Below, one piece after another: positions 1-5,988 of a DNA stretch of 10,911 nt. This DNA comes from Nephromyces sp. MM_2019 (lineage: Eukaryota > Apicomplexa > Aconoidasida > Nephromycida). Every line of letters starts with the position of its first letter. Positions within the stretch are counted from its first letter, which is position 1. The notes beneath the pieces were generated by a model. The model worked only from the letters and a program-made list of their open reading frames with translations, had not been told where the DNA came from and did not search any database. Location of the stretch: contig JADHZB010001315.1 in the NCBI GenBank assembly GCA_015657535.1, positions 1,485 to 12,395 of the forward strand, read 5' to 3'. A program made the position numbers and the translations under genes.

Positions 1-192
1 GTGGGTATGTGTGTGTGGGTATGTGTGTGTGGGTATGTGTGTGTGGGTATGTGTGTGTGGGTATGTGTGTGTGGGTATGTGTGTGTGGGTATGTATGTGT
101 GGGTATGTGTGTGTGGGTATGTATGCGTGGATATGTATGTGTGGGTATGTGTGTGTGGGTATGTGTGTGTGGGTATGTGTGTGTGGTTATGT
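1..192. repeat. 12-bp TG-rich minisatellite
   Basis: About 16 tandem copies of the 12-bp unit GTGTGTGGGTAT, with a few substituted units near 90-135 (GTAT for GTGT, GCGTGG). The array runs off the left edge, so its full length is unknown. All three plus-strand frames stay open through it only because the unit is a multiple of three and contains no stop codon; the resulting MCVWVCVCGYVC-type repeats are not evidence of a protein. Confidence 0.9.
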
Positions 193-334
193 GATGTATT
201 CGATGCATTCTGCATGCATTTTATTGAGATTTTGTGGTATCTGTATGTGTCGCTCAAATATGGTATTTGTGTATTTGAATACAGCAATTTTGTATATGTG
301 TGTTTGAATACAGCAAGTGTATATGTGCTTGTCA

Positions 335-348
335 GGTGTATATACACC
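335..348. promoter_or_regulatory. TGTAYRTACA palindrome, copy 1
   Basis: GGTGTATATACACC, a perfect 14-bp palindrome, in the non-coding stretch left of the MA3 exons. It belongs to a set of 11 exact matches in the window. Confidence 0.55.
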
Positions 349-446
349 TACAGCTCTAGGAATGAGAAATTCTTTGCACCTTTCCAGTTGCAAAAGTGGA
401 AATGTCACATTAACTTTCATTTCATGTATAAGTGTGTGCTTGATGA

Positions 447-460
447 GGTGTATGTACATC
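447..460. promoter_or_regulatory. TGTAYRTACA palindrome, copy 2
   Basis: GGTGTATGTACATC. The 10-bp core at 449-458 is exact; one outer position departs from symmetry. Confidence 0.5.
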
Positions 461-486
461 GAATGAGAGATTTTCTGGGTGGAGTT

Positions 487-634
487 GGGGGGTAGCGATA
501 GAGGGGTAGCAATGGGGGGGTGAAGATGGGGGGTTGAAGATGGGGCGTTGGAGTTAGGGGGGTATGTTTGCCTGCGTGGAGATTGGGAATAGAGATGGGG
601 GGGGTAGAGATGGGGTGGTGGAGTTTTTGGGGGG
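487..634 (+). repeat. G-run cluster, G-quadruplex-prone
   Basis: Nine runs of four to eight G lie within 148 bases (487-492, 503-506, 514-520, 528-533, 542-545, 557-562, 597-604, 612-615, 629-634), separated by degenerate units such as TGAAGATG and TAGAGATG. The Gs are on the coding strand of the MA3 gene, so they would also be present in its pre-mRNA, shortly before the exon at 674. Confidence 0.8.
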
Positions 635-673
635 TGTACTATGAAAATCCTTCCTTTTTCTTCGAACCTTTAG

Positions 674-2916
674 GCGATATAGACGAGCTTAAGTTGGATA
701 TCGTAGATGCTGATCATTTACTGGCGAAGTTTATGGTATTAGCTCGCTTCTTGTGTGTGGATTCTGCTTTATCTCTGTGTGTGGATTCTGGTTGATCTCT
801 GTGTGTAGATTCTATTTTATGTGTGGACGTAATTTAAAAGTGAAGGATGTGCATAGTTTAGCTTAGTAACATTTTTTCTATATTATGGGGTGGGGTTTTT
901 AGGGGTTAAAGTTTGTGGGGGGTGGAGTTTGTGGGGGGTAGATTTTGTGGGGGGTTTGTTGGAAGAGGATGCTTTTAGTTTGTGGTGGTCGTGTGTGTAA
1001 TTCTTCGTTATTTGCCCAGGCTATCATCCTAGCTTAGTGGGAAGGAAGCGTGACCCACACACTATTGGCCCTATATAGCTAGAATGCTGCTCTTAGATTG
1101 ATTACTGTAGACTTCGGTGTACGTACACCCGTTTATATAGCATGTGTAACTAAGTTTGAAGCTTTTTCTTTGTATTGTAACTTTTGATTACTTGATTTCC
1201 AAATAGCTATTGGTATAGCCTCTCTCACTCTCTGAAATGAAAACTCTCAGGCATGCACACTGCAATACACACACTCTAGCATATACTGCAACCTACACAC
1301 GCACTCTAATTAAAACTGCGACTTACGCACACACTCCAACACACTCATGCTCCAATGCACGCACGCCAACACGCATGCTCCGACATACACGCATACCAGA
1401 ACATGCACACTCCAACAGACATTGCAACTTGGACTCACTTCAACATACCCACGCCCCCAGTCCCAGCGCACACTCCACCCAGACTGCAAGACACACACAC
1501 CGACACGCAAACACTCCAAAACACACCAAAAACCTGCTAATCCCCCCGTTTTTTTAACTTCTTTTTCTTCTGCTCGAATGTATGTACACTCCAAACATCC
1601 CTCTCTTTTAACTACCAGGTTCGAGCTCTCTGCGATGATATCCTTCCTCCTTCTTTTGTCTACGATACTTACCGTCTTCATTTTGGCGGAAAACTTGGGA
1701 TTCTTCTTCTCGAGAAGGTGGGAAAGTGGTACTCTCGATTCAATGGGAAGCTCAGTAGGTTTCAGAAGGTGAGTAGTCTCTACACACACGCACGCACAGA
1801 CACACCTCCATTTTCACACACGGTGTACATACACTCAAACTTCAGGTGTGGGTAGGATGCGATCCTACTAGGAGGCAATACAATGAATTTGTTCAGCAGC
1901 TGAAGACCACACTAAACAACTTACTGACGAAGAATTCAAAGATTGAAGATACTCTAATGGAGATCTCCTCTCTGGAGCTTGCCCCTGATCAGGTATGTGT
2001 TGTTGAGTATAAGTGGCTTTTCTTGAGGCATGTGTGTGTGTATGTACATCCAGTGTATAATGTAAATGCTAGCTTATCTAGAATATGTACACACTGTGCT
2101 CGTAGTGCTTCTTGCGAGTCTCTTTGCGGCTTTGAAGTTTAGAGTCGGTGTGTGCTTGTAGCAAGAAACCTAGGGTTCTGAATTGCTACTGTGTGTGTGT
2201 GCACCCACACTGATATTGTTTGCTGCTGTGTTTACGTGGCCTCCAGCTCTTGGTTTACTACAGCTTAGAGCTTATGACTAGCGATTGAAAGAATGTTTGT
2301 CTTTTGAATATGAAGCATCCCTCTGCCAAGAAGGCTGTGTATGTGTTTCCATCAAAGTATTTACTGTGTGTGTGTTGCCAACATAAGATCTACTCTCTGA
2401 TAAGATCGCAAGATCCACTCTCTCTCCTTGTATGTATTTTACCTCATCACAACTTCAAATCTCTCAATCTGTTTCCATCTCAGTGTCAGCACTCTGTGTC
2501 TACCATTTGTTTGCTACCATCACGGTGTACATACACCCACGTCTTCCCAGGCATCTTTACTAGTGCAGAAGATTGCTGAACATCTAGCATCTCTAAAGAG
2601 TGAAGAGCAGCTTGAAGATGCGATTTCATTGTCTTACGAGTTGTTTGTTAAGTTGTGTGATAATGATGAACTGGACTCAGATACTGCATCAAGAGGATTC
2701 AGTGCAGCAGAGGTCGTCATTGAGAACGTAAGATTTGAGGGCTGTTTGTGTGTCTATGGGGTTGCATGTGCATATGGCAAGTAGAACCGCCTGTGTGTGT
2801 GGCAACTAAAACTGCCTGTCTGTATGTGTGTGCAGCAGCTGAAAAAGGAACACAAAGAGAAGTACGCGAAGTTTGTGGACGCGTGCGTTGACCTGCTCAA
2901 GCGTCGGGGGCCTTGA
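674..2916 (+). CDS. PDCD4-like protein with tandem MA3 domains, 3' part (five exons)
   Basis: The exons are 674-735, 1619-1768, 1846-1992, 2551-2727 and 2836-2916, ending in TGA. Donors are GTATTA, GTGAGT, GTATGT and GTAAGA; acceptors end in CCAG, TCAG, CCAG and GCAG. About 204 residues are visible. The first exon (DIDELKLDIVDADHLLAKFM) and the start of the second (VRALCDDILP) match the last helices of an MA3 domain, the 'LD.P.A..L...F...A..DG.L' pattern. A helix and the linker VWVG follow, corresponding to the VWG between the MA3 domains of human PDCD4. Exons 3-5 form a second MA3 domain: QYNEFVQQLKTTLNNLL, a middle helix pair, SRGFSAAEVVIEN, and the closing KYAKFVDACVDLL. MA3 domains of this family bind the helicase eIF4A and restrain translation initiation in the cytoplasm. 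The gene is cut at the left edge: exon 674 begins with two bases of a split codon. All four introns inside the window are phase 0. An eIF4G-type protein is less likely because that family carries a single MA3. Confidence 0.78.
887..954 (+). repeat. G-run cluster with 16-bp repeat in intron
   Basis: Six runs of four to six G (887-890, 892-895, 902-905, 917-922, 933-938, 949-954) lie inside the 883-base intron after the first visible MA3 exon. The last three are spaced exactly 16 bases apart in the unit GGGGGGTGGAGTTTGT and its variants. The Gs are on the coding strand. Confidence 0.75.
1116..1129. promoter_or_regulatory. TGTAYRTACA palindrome, copy 3
   Basis: GGTGTACGTACACC, a perfect 14-bp palindrome, mid-way through the MA3 intron 736-1618. 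Confidence 0.55.
1237..1540. repeat. CA-rich low-complexity block in intron
   Basis: Degenerate ACACTCCAACAC-like units in which the plus strand is C and A rich. This is the opposite polarity to the TG-rich DNA elsewhere in the same gene. It lies wholly within the intron 736-1618. Open frames on both strands come from base composition and lack family resemblance. Confidence 0.7.
1577..1590. promoter_or_regulatory. TGTAYRTACA palindrome, copy 4
   Basis: AATGTATGTACACT with an exact core at 1579-1588. It ends 28 bases before the MA3 exon that starts at 1619. Confidence 0.5.
1822..1835. promoter_or_regulatory. TGTAYRTACA palindrome, copy 5, beside a 3' splice site
   Basis: GGTGTACATACACT in the 77-base intron 1769-1845. 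It ends only 10 bases before the exon start at 1846, in the place where a polypyrimidine tract would be expected. Confidence 0.55.
2037..2050. promoter_or_regulatory. TGTAYRTACA palindrome, copy 6
   Basis: TGTGTATGTACATC with an exact core at 2039-2048, about 45 bases after the donor that ends the exon at 1992. Confidence 0.5.
2524..2537. promoter_or_regulatory. TGTAYRTACA palindrome, copy 7, beside a 3' splice site
   Basis: GGTGTACATACACC, ending 13 bases before the MA3 exon at 2551. The placement relative to the acceptor closely resembles that of the copy at 1822-1835. Confidence 0.55.
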
Positions 2917-3040
2917 GCTGGATGCTATTTGAGAGGCTAAGCAAAGCCTACACACACACACGAAGTTCTGATGACTGGGAGCTTCTGTTGTTATTCGCGC
3001 ACTTTCCTGCCTACATATAAGGCGATTTTTGGTGTGAAGC

Positions 3041-3054
3041 AATGTACGTACACC
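3041..3054. promoter_or_regulatory. TGTAYRTACA palindrome, copy 8
   Basis: AATGTACGTACACC with an exact core, 125 bases past the MA3 stop codon. It lies 45 bases before a strong acceptor-like sequence (TTATTTTCTAG) that ends at 3100. Confidence 0.5.
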
Positions 3055-3302
3055 CGCCTGGCGTCTGATGGTTGCCTTGTGTGTGTGTTATTTTCTAGGC
3101 TTTTCCGAGCGAAAAGCGAAGCCTCTACTTTCCTTTCATACAACATACTGTTCTGCCTGCCTTATAGCACATTCTGTGTGCCTCATTTTGGCTCATCTTC
3201 TGATGATTGCTTGGATGATTCTTTTCCTAGTACTTTCGTTTGGCATCTGCAAATATGTTGTGTTTCCTTCCTTGTTTGTGTGTGGTATTTAATTCATTGC
3301 CA

Positions 3303-3314
3303 GTGTGTGTGTGT

Positions 3315-3346
<32 letters not shown>
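3303..3346. repeat. (GT)n microsatellite
   Basis: About 22 GT dinucleotides, interrupted once by AT at 3319-3320. A shorter uninterrupted (GT)n run lies at 3929-3952. Confidence 0.9.
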
Positions 3347-4098
3347 ATTGTGCCTATGTCGTTGCTAGTGTTTTTTGTATTGCTACTGAGTGTGCGTAGT
3401 ATTTCTCTGTTTGCTAGCTTGCGTGTGTAGCCACTCTCTGGCTGCTAGTGTATGTGTGTTTAGCAGTTTTTTTTTGCCTGCTATTCTATGTTTGCATGCG
3501 TCACAACTCTCTCCTTGCTAATGTGTGTGTGTGTGAGAGTGTGTAGTATTTCTCTCTTTTTTAAGCATTTTTCTGTGTGTCGCACTTTGCTTTTTCTGGG
3601 AGTGGACTTCCACGTTTACCCACTTTGTTGGTTAATCAACTTGGGAGCTTACAATATCTCACAAGAGCTCCTGCTATTGTGTGTGTGTTCGCTCATCTTC
3701 CTCTTCTTACTAATTCTAGCTACCGCCGGAATACGCTACGCTACGGCCACGTTAGGGAGGAGTACCTACAGTGTTGTATGTAGAGTAGAAACGAAGTACT
3801 TGTTAGCAAAAATTTTGATTTTTATAGGATGAAACGTTTGGTGTGTGTGTGTACGTGATTGGGGGGTGTTGGTGTGCCATTGAGTGCGTGTGTTGGTGTG
3901 TTGTTGTCTTGGTATGCTGGCGTTTGCTTGTGTGTGTGTGTGTGTGTGTGTGCCGGTGTGCTGATTAGTTCGTGCGTTCGTGTGTTCGTGCTCTCCTCTG
4001 CAGTTGAGTGCGTATGTGGCTGTGCTTTTGGTGTGTGCTGGTGTTTTTGTGTGTCAGCGTAATACCTGAGGTGTGTGGCGTATCCGATGTGTATAGGC

Positions 4099-4104
4099 TT
4101 TATT
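4099..4104 (-). terminator. minus-strand polyadenylation-like signal
   Basis: AATAAA on the minus strand within AATAAAGCC. The same nine bases occur on the minus strand at 9172-9180, after the stop codon of the small gene there. If used, it would end a minus-strand transcript whose coding part I could not establish. Confidence 0.3.
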
Positions 4105-4153
4105 GCCTTTACAGATGGCGGGGTGAGAGGCAGCGTTCACAGCCTTAACATTA

Positions 4154-4159
4154 AATAAA
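4154..4159 (+). terminator. plus-strand polyadenylation-like signal
   Basis: AATAAA on the plus strand within TTAAATAAAAG. It is the only clear plus-strand AATAAA I found downstream of the MA3 stop before 4160, but at more than 1.2 kb it may serve a different transcript. It overlaps the territory of the minus-strand signal at 4099. Confidence 0.3.
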
Positions 4160-4214
4160 AGAGCTAAAAAGATATGAACAAATAGTATTGATGTGTGTAT
4201 GCTGTGTGTGCATA

Positions 4215-4500
4215 ATCCTCCAAGCATATAATCTCCAAACTACACACACACACACGCAGTGCGAATGTGTCTGCAAAGCCGTTTTCACTTGCTGTAAGGA
4301 AAAATCTATTTACACGCGCTGAGAGCAACCAGATCTCTTCCCATATCATCAAACAGCAAGCGAAGTACAAGCACACACAAGTGCACACACACATGCATAC
4401 ACCCACTCATACGGTCTCATCTACTCACCAACAGGCACCCACACACGCACACATACCACTGCAAGAATATCCTCATCGAGATCATCACAAGCACACAGAT
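4215..4500. repeat. CA-rich block with an interior non-repetitive segment
   Basis: CA-rich plus strand, interrupted by about 100 non-repetitive bases (4256-4370). In that segment one plus frame reads KPFSLAVRKNLFTRAESN and one minus frame reads LLFDDMGRDLVALSA. Neither is flanked by convincing splice sites or matches a known family, so no gene is called. Confidence 0.35.
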
Positions 4501-4590
4501 TAGATCATATCACCCGTCTTAAGATGGCGAAAAAATGCTTTCTCGTTTGAATAGTTTCATGCCTATACGAAATCAAACTACAAAGCAGGG

Positions 4591-4604
4591 GGTGTACATA
4601 CACT
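4591..4604. promoter_or_regulatory. TGTAYRTACA palindrome, copy 9
   Basis: GGTGTACATACACT embedded in a longer imperfect inverted repeat: three G on the left (4588-4590) and four C on the right (4605-4608 region). Confidence 0.55.
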
Positions 4605-4768
4605 CCCCTCGCTGGAAATGAGAGAGAGGATACTCATTCCGAGACACATGCACACTTTGATATTCAAATTTCGATGAATATAAGCACGAAAAGAGTGGAA
4701 AACATAAAAGGAAAACGCTGCTTCACAGGTAGTATACTGAGAAAGCTATGAAGACAAAGACACCTATA

Positions 4769-4783
4769 AAAAAGGCAATTTTT
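4769..4783. promoter_or_regulatory. 15-bp element shared with the KEOPS gene upstream region
   Basis: AAAAAGGCAATTTTT, identical and in the same orientation to 8403-8417, which lies 13 bases before the Cgi121 start codon. In both places a purine-rich plus-strand tract follows to the right. By analogy it could mark the 5' end of a minus-strand gene to its left, but I could not define that gene's first exon. Confidence 0.35.
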
Positions 4784-4945
4784 GAAGGAGAAAGAAGAGG
4801 GAGAGGGAGAGGAGGGAAAGGAGGAATAGGAGAGAGGAAAAGAAATAAGAATCAGAAGTAGAATTAGAAGCGGAACAAAAAAAAAAAGTAGAGTAGGAAG
4901 AAGAGCAAGAAGCGGAAGAGGAAGAAGAAAACAAAGCGAAGAAGG
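4784..4945. other. homopurine tract
   Basis: An uninterrupted 43-base purine run (4784-4826) is followed by 18 more purines (4828-4845) and then a strongly purine-biased stretch including an A run near 4877-4887. Long purine tracts of this kind can form triplex (H-DNA) structures and often exclude nucleosomes. No coding evidence. Confidence 0.75.
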
Positions 4946-4982
4946 GATAAACAGCTAATAAAAAACTAAAAAACCTAGAAGA

Positions 4983-5281
4983 ATGCGGCGTACAAGAAGT
5001 CGCTCACGAAGATCATGTTAACGCTGCCTCTATAGGCTTTGTTTGCGAGCAGCCCACTAGCACACACACAGACATAGGCATGTGTGTGTAGAAACATAAG
5101 TCACTGCGAAATCTCACCTCCATTAAGAAGTCACAAAATATAGAGTAGCAAGATGAAGTTAATCGTACAGTTAGTGTGTGCTATACACACGAAACAGCGC
5201 ACATTCGCTAAGAATACTATCAGACCTTCTGTGCATAGTGGCGGGCGCACAGTATGTGAGCTTACAGCACGTAATCAACAT
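4983..5281 (-). other. unresolved open segments, possible spliced exons
   Basis: On the minus strand, candidate pieces have good splice-like borders. One lies near 5281-5247 (LFQPLYVDYVL, after TAG, before GTAAGC). A second lies near 5190-5125 (TLTVRLTSSCYSIFCDFLME, before GTGAGA). A third lies near 5061-4983 (ANKAYRGSVNMIFVSDFLY before a stop, after GTGCTAG). Their phases do not chain into a single product. The plus strand is also open at 4950-5087 (KKLKNLEECGVQEVAHEDHV). I recognise no family and cannot choose a strand. Confidence 0.2.
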
Positions 5282-5316
5282 ATAGGGGCTGGAAGAGCTA
5301 CTGAAGAACATCCTCA

Positions 5317-5390
5317 GTGTGTGTGATAGTGTGTGTGATAGTGTGTGTGTGTGTGTCATGATAGGTGTGTGTGTGTCATGATAGGTGTGT
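5317..5390. repeat. TG minisatellite with 12- and 20-bp units
   Basis: Two copies of GTGTGTGATAGT-like units (5317-5340), then two exact copies of the 20-bp unit GTGTGTCATGATAGGTGTGT (5351-5370, 5371-5390). Confidence 0.8.
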
Positions 5391-5786
5391 GCTGCTATGT
5401 GACCGTTTTTGTGATGGGATGTCTGTGTGTCGCGATGTGTGTATTTGAGATGTGCGTGAATGTCCTGATATAAATGTGTATTTCCTGACCTAGGGGTGCG
5501 TGCTTCGTCGTGCACATGAGTCGTGATGTGTGTGTGTGCGTGTTTCATGTTTGCATTCTCAAAGAATGCCGGTAGTATAGTGGCTTTCTGTGTATTGCTA
5601 TTCTAAACGCAGCGTTTCAATGAGTATGTGTGTTGTATTCCACACATACGAGCATTTGCTAACTTGCAATAGCTAGTCCGTAGGTAAAGTGTGCAAAAAT
5701 GCGTGAGTCTCGCAAGAATATGCCTAATGCGTTATTGTAGTAGGTGTGCACATGCAAACACACATCACATGCTATCTATCTTCAAG

Positions 5787-5882
5787 CACTTTGAGTACGC
5801 ACACAAAGCAGCTTATTTTGTCACTGGCTGGTTTACAGCGTGGGCTGGCAAGTGGGAGCAAGCATCATCATATGAACATTGA
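5787..5882 (+). CDS. possible terminal exon of an unrecognised plus-strand gene
   Basis: After an acceptor-like TCTATCTTCAAG, the plus frame runs 31 codons to TGA at 5880-5882. The product is rich in aromatic and small residues (AYFVTGWFTAWAGKW is the core). This frame contrasts with the surrounding CA-derived sequence. A second plus frame is open here too (LILSLAGLQRGLASG), so the frame choice is uncertain. If real, this gene converges on Cgi121, with about 106 bases between the two stop codons. No family is recognised and upstream exons were not found. Confidence 0.3.
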   Translation, partial: HFEYAHKAAYFVTGWFTAWAGKWEQASSYEH

Positions 5883-5988
5883 TGTAGGTTTCTGTGTACG
5901 CGTCTCCACAGCCTTTCTTATCTCTGGTCTCTTTAAAAGCTCAAACAACACACACACACACACACCAAAAAGCAGTGTTGCCTCAAGA

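Larger units (their letters stand above)
193..673. other. non-coding stretch before the first MA3 exon (probably intron)
   Basis: The first visible exon of the MA3 gene starts at 674 with a split codon, so this stretch is probably intron of that gene. It holds two TGTAYRTACA palindromes (337-346, 449-458) and a G-run cluster (487-634). A pyrimidine-rich acceptor-like site ends at 387 and a donor-like GTGTATG lies at 448, but the segment between them matches no MA3 sequence in any frame, so I do not call it an exon. Confidence 0.5.
2917..4094. other. TG-rich region after the MA3 stop, no gene recognised
   Basis: The plus strand is dominated by TGTGTG runs. Two good acceptor-like sites occur, ending at 3100 (TTTTCTAG) and 3711 (AATTCTAG). 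Each is followed by an open segment, but none resembles a known family. The open frames at 3068-3292 and 3488-3832 are hydrophobic, as expected from T-rich DNA. A segment just past the MA3 stop, about 2965-3020, reads SDDWELLLLFAHFPAYI before a stop; this looks protein-like, but I found no exon chain for it. The region may be 3' UTR, intergenic DNA or part of a second plus-strand gene. Confidence 0.4.

Noticed and set aside
1..192. Telomeric repeat at the left edge
   Set aside because: The unit is a TG-rich 12-mer rather than a TTAGGG- or TTTAGGG-type repeat, similar TG arrays occur throughout the window, and a conserved gene lies close by.
388..447. Possible upstream MA3 exon after the acceptor TTTCCAG
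   Set aside because: None of its frames resembles the MA3 segment expected before DIDELKLD, and the end would not join the split codon at 674 convincingly.
1..495. 164-codon open frame starting in the TG minisatellite
   Set aside because: The first third is translated 12-bp repeat, the rest is T-rich DNA without any family resemblance, and several frames are open at once.
1310..1789. Minus-strand 159-codon open frame
   Set aside because: It lies opposite the well-supported MA3 exon 1619-1768 and the CA-rich intron block; its content is the reverse reading of those.
3068..3832. Hydrophobic open frames suggesting a small membrane protein
   Set aside because: T- and TG-rich DNA gives Leu, Phe, Val and Cys in every frame; no start context or phase-consistent exon chain was found.
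4267..4503. Plus-strand frame beginning SAKPFSLAVRKN
   Set aside because: No ATG, no donor after the non-repetitive part, and the second half is translated CA repeat.
5317..5390. CRISPR-like spaced repeat
   Set aside because: The units are contiguous low-complexity TG repeats without unique spacers, in a eukaryotic context.
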